Source: Apus apus
Taxonomy: Eukaryota > Chordata > Aves > Apodiformes > Apodidae
Reading direction: 5' to 3'
Length of the DNA stretch: 64,000 nucleotides
Assembly: GCF_020740795.1 (NCBI RefSeq)
Contig: NC_067283.1
Coordinates: forward strand, 8,335,659-8,399,658
Position numbers and translations under genes: made by a program. The notes under the pieces were generated by a model. That model saw only the letters and a program-made list of their open reading frames with translations, did no database searches and was not told where the DNA came from. Below, piece by piece: positions 42,301 to 49,622 of this stretch (the first letter of the stretch is position 1; each line of letters begins with the position of its first letter).

Positions 42301-45300
42301 CTGAGTTACAAGACCCATTCAACTGCTTGTTTAAGGGGAGGCTAAAAACCGGAGTAAATGTAATTAAAACTAACTACCCAAATCTGACAGTGTGAGAACA
42401 AATCTACAACTAATGAGCTAGAAGTATTTTTTATATATATATTGAAACAATGCTGCTATGAAGAGTCTGTGCATAGTGTCTACTTATGTAAAAAGTTGCA
42501 CCAGTTTCAAGTGACGAGTTAAACACTATAAATACAATAGATAGTAACTTCAAATGATTATTTGGAGTGATATGAAAAAGACTTTTCCAGATTTAGCTCA
42601 TGTCAACTTCCAAACTCCTCTCGGAACACACAACTTCTCCAGTTTGAGCAGCACCTAGACTGAAAAGTTGTATTTGCACAATTAAAGAACTTCACCTACA
42701 CTAGAGTCAACCACACACCTCTAACTAAAAAAATGCTGAAAAGCCCCAACATGATCATTGTAAAAATCCTGCACTTTCGGTTGGTAGCTTAAATGCATTA
42801 AATGAAATTTCATTTTTGGGGGCACATAAATGTTATCTCTATTGTCTCCCAATAAACTACGTGTTGGAAGAAACAAGGGGAAAAGCTCACAACTAAGTAG
42901 TAAGACTACGGGCATAAAAAAATTTAAAATAATAATGAAAAAAGGGATAACCAGAAACCAAATATGCTGCTGAAGATCATTATGCTGAATTGCATTACTT
43001 TTTTATCTCTTTCTGTATGAAATACTGATTTTAACTGGTGCTACTGAAATATGATGGTTTGGGTTTACATTTTTTAGGAAAGCAGGAAAAGCAATAATGA
43101 AAAAAGTAATAGATGCCACCTCCTCCTCCCCCTCTGAAAGGTGTGAGCAACCAACTGCACATCCCAATGGGATGGATTTAAAGTTGAGAGCCAGCAGCCT
43201 AATTCTCCCTCATTTGCCAAAAAACATCTAGGCACCAGTCCAGACTTTTGTTTCCCTTCTAGTTATGCTGCATATGTTTTAGTAGGTAGTGGATATGCAG
43301 TCATTCACCTGAATAAATTACTTTTTTTTTTTTCCCCTTACTCTAGGATTTGTTTTGATTAGAGTGCTCACTTCTGCTAGACCTGTTTTAATATTTATTA
43401 AGATAATTGCTTTTCCTTGAAACCATTTGGAAATTTAGGCTCATCAAAGTGTGTTCCTCCCCAAAAAATTAAAATTAAGGTAGCATTTACTTGTAAGGAG
43501 AGAAGTAAAATGTGCCAAATATATCAGTAATTTGTGTACTAGTAATGGAACATTCTAAGAACTGTTTTGAAAAGCTATTTGTGGAGATCAATTTAGAACT
43601 TCTGCTTTTTGTCTGGATTAAAAACACAACCATTACATACTCCTCTTGTTGGGGTTGCTCCAAAGGTACCAGAAAGGGCATCTGCAGAATGGAGGACAAA
43701 GGCACCCTGAAGAGCTCAGCACAAGGCACTTACTGGCTCCGACTCAGCTCTGTAGCCCAACCCCAGCATGACTCTGCCTTCCCAGTGCCTTTTGCTCCCA
43801 AGGGCTCAGCAGCACGGCCAGGAGCCAGCCCTAGCCTCTGTGTCCTGCTGTGCCATGCCAGCAAGCTATTTGAGAATCCCAAGCACCAGAGGAAACAGTG
43901 TTTAAACAGGCCAGCCAGTCTCAGAAACGACTCAAGTGCACAGGACTTCTCAACTCTGGGCACCGCTCCTGATGAGAAAGTGGCTCAACAGCTTCAAGCA
44001 GGACTTGATCTTGGAAGCAGTGGAGCCACTTCCATGCAGCACTGTGCCTGACCATACCAGAGCCACCTTCTGTGTCTGCCTGCAACTCAGAGAATGCACC
44101 CACAGAGAGTGGAGAATTTAGCATACCTAACTCAGAGCAAATCAATGCCTTAAGACTTTATTAACACTAACTGCTAAAGAGAATAAAGCTTAGGATAATT
44201 TAAAAAGGGACTAGAAAAAAAAAAGAATACTTGTTTATTCACTCTATGGGAATACCATTGATTGATACCAAAATTTTATGTCTAGAGACCTTGGGGCCTT
44301 TTTTCCTGCTCTTTGTAGATTGTTCTTCTTTTTAGCACATAATCCTATTCCTGTGAATAAAAACTATCTCAGCAGGTCAGTGCCTAGTTCACTTAAACGT
44401 GTGTAAGACTTAGTGAACACGAGGACATCAGCTTAAAGGAACCCTGGACTGAACAGAGATTCAAATGTAGCAACTACCAAAGAAACACGGACTTTAATTT
44501 CAATGTGAACACGCAGTAACCCATCTGCATGAAGGTGCTGTCCTAAAGCTAGATACAGCACACTTCAAACACCTGTTTAATTACACGTGCCACTGAAAGG
44601 TAGCTTTTCTAACCACCTTCACCCAACGTGACAGGGCGCTATGAACTCTAAGGCCAACTTTATCATCTAGGGTATGGCCTTAGGCCAGAACAGGCCAACC
44701 CTGCCATCCAGAGTGCTGCCCTAGGCCCGAGCTGTAGGGTCATTTGTCAGCACCTTCTGCTCCCTGCCGCCTCTGGATCAGGGCCGGGACAATACAGACG
44801 ACACATCAGCACTTCTGTGCACCCAAGGGGTCTGAGAAGTCCTGGGGCGGGCACCCCAGCCACAAGGGATCCGGGACGTCCCTCTCCCGTGGGGCTGCCG
44901 CCGCGGCGGGAGGGGAGCGGGCTGGCAGGCACGCCGGTGCGGGGAAGGGAGCGCCAGCCAAGCCTTGCTTCGCGAAGCCTCCCCGCGCCCCGAGCTGCCT
45001 GTCACCGTGCCCGTCCTGACTGCGGATCGAGCGGCAGGGCGGGAACGGGAGGGGCCGGCAGAGCGGGGCGCCGACGGCGGACGCACCGCGGCCCGGCGGA
45101 GCAGCGGGCGGCAGAGCCGCGGGCGGCAGAGCCGGTGCCCGCCCGGCCCGGGCGGCAACAGGAAGTGCCTCCGCCCGCCCCTCCTCCGTTCAGGCGGCGC
45201 CGGGGCCTGCGCGAAGGGCCCGCGGGCTCTCCCGGGGGGTGACGGCGCGGCCGCCGCCGTTACCGGCCGTTACCGGCCGTTACCCTCCCCCAGCGGCCCC

Positions 45301-45620
45301 CGCAAGGGGCGCGCGCGCTCCAACCCCCGCCGCGCGCGCGCGCCTTCCCCGGGGGGGGCGCGTGCAGCGAAACGGCGCGTGATTCTCGAGGAGGGGGGGA
45401 GGGGATGGGAGGGAGAGAAGTGACCGATCCCGCGGGGCCCCCCCCCCACCGGCGGGGCTGGGGGGGGGAAACGCAGGAAGGAGCGAAGGGAAGGGGCACG
45501 GGGGGGGGGGGGTGGGGGGGTGTGAGCCGGTACCTTGGGGTCGATGTCTCCCACCACGAAGAACTTGACATCTTTGAACATCTCCTCCGGGACTTTCAGC
45601 TCCTCCTCGTCGGCCGCCAT
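12222..45620 (-). CDS. PAXIP1: PAX-interacting protein 1 (PTIP), whole spliced gene, 20 coding exons
   Basis: Nuclear six-BRCT scaffold. From family knowledge it is a subunit of the KMT2C/KMT2D H3K4 methyltransferase complexes (with PA1/PAGR1) and binds ATM-phosphorylated proteins at DNA breaks. Joining 45534-45620, 40093-40227, 38137-38180, 32828-32891, 31889-32002, 28262-28906, 24670-25396, 23785-23879, 22729-22824, 22264-22401, 20803-20924, 20177-20361, 20002-20045, 19189-19256, 18710-18812, 16166-16334, 14407-14507, 13046-13180, 12887-12962 and 12222-12352 gives 3,279 nt, 1,092 aa, with consistent phases and GT-AG introns. Human PTIP is about 1,069 aa. Approximate layout: BRCT1-2 residues 10-185 (W77, W167), Glu run 191-203, Gln-rich 395-595, BRCT3-4 604-800 (W682), BRCT5 870-950 (T877-G878, W934), BRCT6 975-1075. 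The ATG has a strong Kozak context (A at -3, G at +4). The last ~20 residues differ from mammalian PTIP. Identity is certain; the exact tail and UTRs are less so. Confidence 0.97.
12887..12962 (-). CDS. PAXIP1: PAXIP1 coding exon 19 (residues 1025-1050, BRCT6)
   Basis: Encodes [20 protein letters not shown] then FARGI and one base of Asp. Acceptor CTTTAG|AGT, donor G|GTATGT, 76 nt. Corresponds to the [11 protein letters not shown] strand and helix of mammalian BRCT6. Confidence 0.95.
13046..13180 (-). CDS. PAXIP1: PAXIP1 coding exon 18 (residues 980-1024, BRCT6)
   Basis: Encodes [40 protein letters not shown] and HKQNK. The CAGGKV turn is the BRCT hallmark. Acceptor TTTTTAG|GGA; donor AAA|GTGGGT is weaker than average. 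135 nt, phase 0 at both ends. Only 83 bp separate it from exon 19. Confidence 0.95.
13447..13496 (+). mobile_element. CR1 LINE 3' end fragment in PAXIP1 intron 17
   Basis: Only the last ~50 bases of a CR1 remain: GGATCTCTAGAGGTCCCTT, then CCAACTCTGACAATTCCATG, then ATTCTGTG. Antisense to PAXIP1. Confidence 0.85.
14407..14507 (-). CDS. PAXIP1: PAXIP1 coding exon 17 (residues 946-979)
   Basis: Completes Asp, then [20 protein letters not shown] through [13 protein letters not shown], the linker helix into BRCT6. Acceptor TTTTTCAG|AT, donor AAG|GTATGT, 101 nt. Confidence 0.95.
14508..18709 (-). other. PAXIP1: PAXIP1 introns 15 and 16 (around exon 16)
   Basis: Intron 16 (14508-16165) and intron 15 (16335-18709) flank exon 16. 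Both are AT-rich with GT-AG ends. No repeat family recognised. A 170-codon plus-strand open stretch at 17813-18325 has no recognisable domain. Confidence 0.8.
16166..16334 (-). CDS. PAXIP1: PAXIP1 coding exon 16 (residues 890-946, BRCT5 core)
   Basis: Encodes [56 protein letters not shown] and one base of Asp. Contains the GGEV turn, THLIA strand, K/T-rich phosphate-binding loop (ASKVTRT) and the BRCT Trp (W934). Acceptor TTTCAG|AAA, donor G|GTAAGTT, 169 nt. Nearly identical to mammalian PTIP, as expected for the phospho-binding tandem. Confidence 0.96.
18710..18812 (-). CDS. PAXIP1: PAXIP1 coding exon 15 (residues 855-889, start of BRCT5)
   Basis: Encodes [20 protein letters not shown] then [14 protein letters not shown]. 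The T877-G878 pair in the first strand is the position that contacts phosphate in phosphopeptide-binding BRCT tandems. Acceptor TTGTAG|G, donor AAG|GTGATT, 103 nt. Confidence 0.95.
19189..19256 (-). CDS. PAXIP1: PAXIP1 coding exon 14 (residues 833-855)
   Basis: Encodes [20 protein letters not shown] then RA and two bases of Arg: the linker between BRCT4 and BRCT5, with a basic SSKRAR stretch suggestive of a nuclear localisation signal. Acceptor TTTCAG|GGT, donor AG|GTAAGAA, 68 nt. It is slightly shorter than the human linker (no equivalent of two residues near NEVANV). Confidence 0.92.
20002..20045 (-). CDS. PAXIP1: PAXIP1 coding exon 13 (residues 818-832, very short)
   Basis: A 44-nt exon completing an Asp codon, then [14 protein letters not shown], which matches the mammalian segment after BRCT4. 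Acceptor TCTTAG|AT, donor ATG|GTATGT. Intron 12 before it is only 131 bp. Confidence 0.93.
20177..20361 (-). CDS. PAXIP1: PAXIP1 coding exon 12 (residues 756-818, BRCT4)
   Basis: Completes Glu, then [20 protein letters not shown], then [15 protein letters not shown] (the BRCT4 Trp helix) through HLVQNLL. Acceptor AATAAG|G, donor G|GTAAGAG, 185 nt. Human PTIP has WLGDILLGN at the same place; this copy has Cys for Gly. Confidence 0.95.
20803..20924 (-). CDS. PAXIP1: PAXIP1 coding exon 11 (residues 716-756, BRCT4)
   Basis: Encodes [20 protein letters not shown] through SNTVLICK plus two bases of Glu. The VTGF strand opens BRCT4. Acceptor CTGTAG|ATA, donor GA|GTAAGTG, 122 nt. Confidence 0.95.
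22264..22401 (-). CDS. PAXIP1: PAXIP1 coding exon 10 (residues 670-715, end of BRCT3)
   Basis: Encodes [20 protein letters not shown], including the BRCT3 Trp (W682), then a basic run and [20 protein letters not shown], leading into BRCT4. Phase 0 at both ends, donor CAT|GTGAGA, 138 nt. A longer open frame on the same strand here (22199-22417) is in a different register and is not the coding frame. Confidence 0.94.
22729..22824 (-). CDS. PAXIP1: PAXIP1 coding exon 9 (residues 638-669, BRCT3)
   Basis: Encodes [20 protein letters not shown] through SNMFAQ. The HGG turn and RCTHLL strand are BRCT hallmarks. Acceptor TTTTCAG|ATC, donor CAG|GTAAGC, 96 nt, phase 0 at both ends. Confidence 0.95.
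23785..23879 (-). CDS. PAXIP1: PAXIP1 coding exon 8 (residues 606-637, start of BRCT3)
   Basis: Completes an Ile codon, then [20 protein letters not shown] through ATWKR, the first strand and helix of BRCT3. Acceptor ATTCCAG|TT, donor CGG|GTAAGT, 95 nt, ending in phase 0. Confidence 0.95.
24670..25396 (-). CDS. PAXIP1: PAXIP1 coding exon 7 (residues 364-606, Gln-rich)
   Basis: A 727-nt exon starting [15 protein letters not shown] and ending LFGHDPAAE plus one base of the next codon. Most of it (about residues 395-595) is Gln-rich with interspersed His, Leu, Met and Phe, a low-complexity segment expected to be disordered. The codons mix CAG and CAA with other codons, so it is not a pure CAG tract. 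Acceptor TTCTAG|ATA; the donor A|GTTAGT is non-consensus but is supported by the exact phase match with exon 8. Confidence 0.95.
24690..25240 (-). repeat. Impure CAG/CAA (Gln) trinucleotide region in exon 7
   Basis: About 550 bp dominated by CTG/TTG on the plus strand, that is CAG/CAA codons on the coding strand, interrupted by CTC, CAT, ATG, TTT and others. The interruptions reduce slippage. The reverse strand shows a long Ala/Val open frame and another coding-strand frame is Ser-rich; both are shadows of the repeat. Confidence 0.9.
25397..28261 (-). other. PAXIP1: PAXIP1 intron 6
   Basis: A 2.9-kb AT-rich intron separating the acidic-linker exon from the Gln-rich exon. No repeat or other feature recognised. 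Confidence 0.8.
28262..28906 (-). CDS. PAXIP1: PAXIP1 coding exon 6 (residues 149-363, end of BRCT2, acidic linker)
   Basis: A 645-nt exon starting [11 protein letters not shown]. It completes BRCT2 ([10 protein letters not shown]167) and is followed by 13 consecutive Glu (residues 191-203). A Ser/Pro/Glu-rich linker follows with several SP sites, then a motif around [19 protein letters not shown] that closely matches mammalian PTIP. Acceptor CCCCAG|GAA and donor CAT|GTAAGTG, both phase 0. The linker is likely disordered; the Glu run is coded by mixed GAA/GAG codons at about 28743-28783. Confidence 0.96.
28907..31888 (-). other. PAXIP1: PAXIP1 intron 5
   Basis: AT-rich intron of about 3 kb with ordinary A-runs (for example 30540-30556). 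I see no repeat family or hidden exon in it. Confidence 0.8.
31889..32002 (-). CDS. PAXIP1: PAXIP1 coding exon 5 (residues 111-148, start of BRCT2)
   Basis: Encodes [18 protein letters not shown] through [11 protein letters not shown]. The TFYGG turn and the CTHLIV strand are typical of BRCT2 of PTIP. Phase 0 at both ends, acceptor TTTAG|GTT and donor GGG|GTAAGAG, 114 nt. Confidence 0.95.
32828..32891 (-). CDS. PAXIP1: PAXIP1 coding exon 4 (residues 89-110)
   Basis: Completes the split proline codon, then encodes [20 protein letters not shown] plus Gln, linking BRCT1 to BRCT2. Acceptor TTTCCAG|T, donor CAG|GTAAGAA, 64 nt. Exons 3 and 4 together are 108 nt and keep phase 0. Confidence 0.94.
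33383..33782 (-). mobile_element. CR1 LINE copy in PAXIP1 intron 3
   Basis: The 3' tail (CACAGAATCATAGAATTGTC) is at the low-coordinate end and sequence runs back through the 3' UTR into the ORF2 C-terminus ([20 protein letters not shown] on the minus strand), where it is 5'-truncated. A short T-run interrupts it near 33496. Same orientation as PAXIP1. Confidence 0.92.
37434..37485. repeat. (TA)n-rich microsatellite in intron 3
   Basis: About 50 bp of alternating T/A with interspersed TG, including TATATATGTATTATATATG. Likely length-polymorphic. Confidence 0.8.
38137..38180 (-). CDS. PAXIP1: PAXIP1 coding exon 3 (residues 75-89, very short)
   Basis: A 44-nt exon encoding [14 protein letters not shown] plus two bases of a proline codon. 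It holds the conserved BRCT Trp (W77) of BRCT1. Acceptor TTTTTCAG|CC. The donor CC|GTATCC is a poor match to consensus. No in-frame stretch flags an exon this small; it was found by its match to the BRCT1 Trp helix and by phase agreement with exon 4. Confidence 0.93.
40093..40227 (-). CDS. PAXIP1: PAXIP1 coding exon 2 (residues 30-74, BRCT1 core)
   Basis: Encodes [20 protein letters not shown] through to FDLPVVK, the middle of BRCT1. Acceptor TTTAG|GTT and donor AAG|GTGACT, both phase 0, 135 nt. It follows a 5.3-kb first intron that holds a CR1 fragment. Confidence 0.95.
40839..40980 (-). mobile_element. CR1 LINE 3' fragment in PAXIP1 intron 1
   Basis: Begins TCACAGAATTACAGAACATT and continues GCTGGAAGGGACCTCTGAAG, AGTCCAAGCCCCCTGCCAGA and GGCATCCAGGAAG, the CR1 3' UTR in reverse. 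It fades out by about 40980; beyond that the sequence is not recognised. Confidence 0.85.
45256..45284. repeat. Three tandem copies of a 10-bp GCCGTTACCG-like unit
   Basis: GCCGTTACCG, then GCCGTTACCG, then GCCGTTACC: nearly three perfect 10-bp units. On the minus strand each reads GGTAACGGC and contains TAACGG, a match to the MYB-family core. It lies in the first 300 bp of intron 1 within the CpG island. Binding is an inference from the motif. Confidence 0.75.
45534..45620 (-). CDS. PAXIP1: PAXIP1 coding exon 1 (residues 1-29)
   Basis: Begins [20 protein letters not shown] and ends at GDIDPK, the start of BRCT1. The ATG at 45618-45620 sits in GGGACCATGG, a strong initiation context. The donor is AAG|GTACC, phase 0. 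The exon lies inside the CpG island. The first eight residues differ from the human N-terminus as I recall it, but from KVPEEMF onwards the match is clear. Confidence 0.95.
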
Positions 45621-46007
45621 GGTCCCGGCCGCCAGCCCCGCGGGGCCCCCCGCGCCCCCTCCGCGCTCACCGGGAAAAGCCGCCGAGGCCCGGGGCTCCC
45701 ATCCCCTCCCCCCGCCGAGCCGCCGAACCGCGCGAGCAAGGCGCGCGCTACGGGACACACCATTCCCGGCCGGGACGAAGGGAGGGGGGGAGGGGGAGGG
45801 GAGAACCTCCCAGACAAAGCGGCTCCCCCCGCCCTATCAGCCACCCCCGCTACCGCAGCACATCCCCCGCCTCTGATCCGCGGCCCCTATCTCTGCTTCT
45901 CCCTCTCTCTCCGAACCGGGCCGCGAGCCAGCATCCGGGGTCCGAGCTCCCCCCCGTACGAGACGCAATGGACTCGCCCAGAACGACGGAGGCGGGCAGC
46001 GGGGAAA

Positions 46008-46165
46008 CCCGGCCCCGCCCATCGGCAACGCGCGAGGGGAGGGGGGAGGGGAGCGCGCGCCGCCCTCCAGCCCCGCCTCCCCGGGCCGGCCCAGGCCCCG
46101 CCCCCCGCAGAGACCACGCCCCCTCGGCGGAGGCCCCGCCCCTCCGCAGAGGCCCCGCCCCCCGG
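46008..46165. promoter_or_regulatory. Cluster of GC boxes (Sp/KLF-type sites), partly tandem
   Basis: Repeated GCCCCGCC cores occur near 46010, 46067, 46094, 46132 and 46151, plus a CACGCCCC core near 46115. From about 46092 to 46165 they are arranged as imperfect tandem copies separated by CGCAGAGRCC or CGGCGGAGGCC spacers. The site cluster lies 390-550 bp upstream of the PAXIP1 ATG and is the best candidate for the core promoter. Confidence 0.6.
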
Positions 46166-46320
46166 TCCCGCCGTGCGGGGCGGACACGTCGGGGTCCCGG
46201 GGTCCCGGCCAGGACCGAGGGGAACAGAGGGAGCCCCTCGGGTGTTCCAGTGTATCCCCTGGGCCAGGTCCCGGAGCTGAGCCTGGCGAGGCTCTGAGGG
46301 CCCCAGCGAGGCGGGAGCCG

Positions 46321-48469
46321 CATCCTCTTAACTCAAAACCACGGCGGAAACGGGGAGTTAAAGGCCTGCGCTATTCCCGTTTTCTTCACTGTTCCAGGAT
46401 TTAGTCGCTGTTCCCCGGGGGAAATAAAGCAACACAGTAACTGACCACCGCAAGCAGTGGCAGACAATACCCTAACCACTAACACACTTCACATAAATTA
46501 ACAGCATTTTGCACTTTGCAGTTTCAAACCATTTTCCTGTTCCGTCAAGGACGTCTCAAAATGCAGTCCTTTCCCAAAATACACATTCACCTTTCCAGGT
46601 GGGAGCCTGCAAATCCAAGAGGTGTAAGACATATTCCAGCATCCAGCTCCTTAATTAACATACTGCTACCACCCACATGAGACATTTTCCCTCAAAAACC
46701 TGCTCAAAGCATCCTTCTACACGGATGGTAAACCATTCAAACCTCGAGGGAGAGGTGTCTTGCTTAACTTCATGTAACTGATCAGAAAGCTGAAATCAAC
46801 ACTTAATTACAGTCAACAAAGAGAAACGAGCACTTTCAGGGCCTGACTAATCTGGCATAGTTAAAACATCCGTACATGGTCAGGTAACTCTTGCCCCCCA
46901 CACTAGGCTTTCCAAAGAAGTTTTGGAAATTTCATTATACTTCTATGTGGACAAAATTTCCTTCCCATACTTAAGAGCAATGCTACAAGATGGCATCAAA
47001 AAGCTTACTGAAATAAAAATACAGGACACTTACGAGTTTGTCTGCTATCTACCAGGCCTTCATACTTTCCCAGGGGAAAAAATCAAGTTTATTTAACCTG
47101 AATTATTCTTGAAACAAACCTGATAGAAATTATTAATCTGTTTGCAATACCTTTATTACTTATGCAGTATTCCGGGGGGAACTGAAGTGAAATTTATGGT
47201 ATCCAAGTTCCTAGCCTCCTTTTCAAGGAAGGTGCATCATCTGCCTTTCTTCTCATCTCCTGAATCTCCACATAACATCTACCCCTTTCTACTCCATCTA
47301 TGTAACAAATATCCAACCTATCACTCATTCTTCTCCTGCTCCAGACAGAGACCATAACCTGTGGTTGCAGGTTTTTGTTCCATTACCCCAATTACAATTT
47401 ATGTTTTTAGTAAAAACCAAGGTAAGAAATTCTTCAACTTTTATATTTTATTTTTTTTTGTCATACAGGGACAAACAGTGGAAATAACCATCTGCTTTTA
47501 AATCTGTTTATCCTTTTTGTGCAATAATTTATGTTCTCATGTTTTGTCTTTTCTAATAACTCTTTTTAGGGCAATTTTCTTTTGCCCCAAGTATTTTCTG
47601 GCCTGAAAAACACTTATGTGAGCCTTGACTTCCTTTATAGATGCTGCCCAGGCCCCCAAGTCCAGTCCTTGCTTGCTTTGTTCCATCATTTTCAGTCTTT
47701 CCAACTCCCATTTTTGATCCATTTTGACTCCTCACTAAATTAGAACTACTTTGACCAAAACCTTCATTCACCTGCAGTAATAGGTTTGTTTTTTTTTTTT
47801 TTACTATTCTTCTACCAGATACCATTAGCACTATAGCCTCCTGTGTTTCCTCTTGGATTTCAGTGCCTCTGTAATTATCTGCATCTTTGAGCACTGGTAA
47901 TTCTCACCTCTTTTCTCTCATAAATAACACTGTCTCTCAGGTTTCCGTCCCACATTTTCCTCTGAGTTCTTTTCTCTTCGTGATGCCATTCATTACTTGG
48001 CTTCATCTTCTTTTTCAGTGTGACTGCTAAATTGCCCCTTCTCACAAGTGTACTTCCCTTACCTCTAATCTGATATGCTATTGCATATTCCCACTCCACA
48101 CACAGAAAGCCAAAGTGATTCCTGCCCTTGATTTCTCTGCTCAGCCTATTTTCTTACTCTAATGAGTCCCCCTGGCCTTTCTATCCTTTCATTTTACCAT
48201 GGCCACATTGTTTTTTGTTCTTTGTACAACTCCAAGATGACAATTATTTCAAATCAGATGCTATTTCAATACTAAGTATTAATCTATAGTAATGCAAACA
48301 ACACTTTGAATGTGATTTTTTTAAAAAGAATGCTGCTGAAATTGTGCTATTGCATCATCAGGTGGGGCCATTTTGGATCTTCTGTTTGTTCAACTAGTCA
48401 CATCAGAAGAATATGAGATACATTCAGTATTTGAAATCCCAACAATTTGAAAATTCTCTACAGAATTCT
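46321..48469. other. Non-coding flank upstream of the PAXIP1 promoter
   Basis: AT-rich sequence after the CpG island. A 15-T run sits at about 47788-47802. Minus-strand open frames between 47537 and 48099 are Lys-rich and broken, with no family I can recognise; they could be a decayed retroelement but there is no signature motif. Confidence 0.55.
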
Positions 48470-48812
48470 CCTGGAAAAGAGAAAGCTCCAGGGAGACCTT
48501 ATAGTGGCCTTCCAGTACCTCAAGGGCCTATAGGAAAGCTGGGGAGAGGCTTTTCACCAGAGAGGGCAGTGATAGGACAAGTGGCAATGGTTTTAAACTG
48601 AAAGAGGGAAGATTTAGGTTAGACATCAGGAAGAAATTCTTCACCATGAGGGTAGTAAGGTGCTGGAATATGTTGCCCAGGGAGATTGTAGATGCCTCCT
48701 CCCTGGAGGTGTTCAATGCCAGGTTGGATGAGGCTTGTGCAGCCTGGTCTAGTGGGAGGTGTCCCTGCTCATGGCCAGGGCTGTGGAACCATGGACATTT
48801 GGGTCGGTCCTT
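48470..48812 (+). mobile_element. CR1 LINE fragment lacking its 3' terminal repeats
   Basis: Starts at the ORF2 end (GAGAAAGCTCCAGGGAGACC), passes through CTATAGGAAAGCTGGGGAGA and TTTAGGTTAGACATCAGGAA, and matches CR1 up to the GGTGTCCCTGCTCATGGCCA block. The final TTCCAACC/ATTCTATG end is not present after about 48812. Confidence 0.9.
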
Positions 48813-49284
48813 CTCCTGAATGGAGTAAAAGCAACTCCACTGGGTGCCTCCATCCTCTGTGTGTTCTTTCACCACAGAGCTTTTGATAAAAATGGGAAGA
48901 AAGAGACCATCACATCCTCCTTCCACCAAACGAATATGCCCCAGAAGCAGCTCCTGGACAGAGCTCCATAGCTGTGCTTGGTGAAAGAAAAGGACTCGGA
49001 AGATCTTGCCTGAGCTCCAGTAGATGGCAGGTCAGTTGGCAACCAGCCGTGTGGCCCAACCAAAGCAAAGGCATTTCTGTTTGTGCCACGAAGCACTGCG
49101 TAGCAGCAGGTCCAAGAAAACTTGCCTGGTTGAACTTCAGGCACCTAACAGTTTTAGAAGCCCCTGAGAAGTACTTTTTTACATCTCAGTAGTGGATTTT
49201 GGGTCACATACAGTGGCTGTTGTGTTATCAGCAGTTATATGTATCTTCTCACACAGAGGTATCCTTTTTTAATCCAGAGTTTTA
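48813..49284. other. Unique sequence between two opposed CR1 copies
   Basis: About 470 bp between a plus-strand CR1 and a minus-strand CR1. No coding or repeat signal seen. Confidence 0.55.
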
Positions 49285-49622
49285 TAGAATAGAGTCATAG
49301 AATCATTTAAGTTGGAGAAGACCCTTATCAAGTCCTTATCATCAAGTCCAACTGTTAACCTAACACTGCCAAGTCCACCAGTAAACCATGTCCCTCAGCA
49401 CCACATCTACACATCTTAAATACCTCCAGAGATGGTCAATGACCCACTGCCCTGGGGAGCCTGTCTCAGTGCCTGACAACACTTTCAGTGATTAGATTCT
49501 TCCTAATATCCAATGTAAACCTCTCCTGGCACAACTCGAGGCCATTTCCTCTTGTCCTATTCCTTGTTACTTGGGAGAAGTGACCAAAACCCACTTCACT
49601 TTCAAGTGGCTGTAGAGATTTT
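49285..49622 (-). mobile_element. CR1 LINE copy, 5'-truncated
   Basis: 3' tail TAGAGTCATAGAATCATTTA, then TTGGAGAAGACCCTTATCAA, then the 3' UTR (GCCCTGGGGAGCCTGTCTCA) and the ORF2 end region (TTTCCTCTTGTCCTATTCCT), stopping near 49622. A small direct duplication of AAGTCCTTATCA occurs near 49329-49350. Opposite in orientation to the CR1 470 bases to its left. Confidence 0.9.

Larger units (their letters stand above)
40228..45533 (-). other. PAXIP1: PAXIP1 intron 1
   Basis: A 5.3-kb intron, GT-AG. Its 5' part (44860-45533) is CpG island with G homopolymers. It carries a CR1 fragment at 40839-40980. A moderately GC-rich patch at 43640-44060 is open in two frames on opposite strands, but neither product resembles a known family. 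Nothing else recognised. Confidence 0.85.
44860..46320. promoter_or_regulatory. CpG island over PAXIP1 exon 1 and promoter
   Basis: About 1.4 kb of GC-rich, CpG-dense sequence in an otherwise AT-rich window, spanning exon 1, the start of intron 1 and the upstream region. This is the standard promoter type of a broadly expressed gene. Minus-strand transcription should start upstream of the ATG, somewhere in about 45650-46150; I see no TATA box in a convincing position. Edges were estimated by eye. Confidence 0.85.

Noticed and set aside
43512..44051. A 179-codon plus-strand open frame in PAXIP1 intron 1
   Set aside because: No recognisable domain; overlaps other frames on the opposite strand in a GC-richer patch, so composition explains it.
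45405..46280. A 291-codon plus-strand frame and several others in the CpG island
   Set aside because: GC-rich sequence has few stop codons; the products are Pro/Arg/Gly-rich without domains and overlap PAXIP1 exon 1 in antisense.
47537..48099. Lys-rich minus-strand open frames that might be a decayed retroelement
   Set aside because: No conserved protease, reverse transcriptase, integrase or zinc-knuckle motif seen, and no LTR-like ends.
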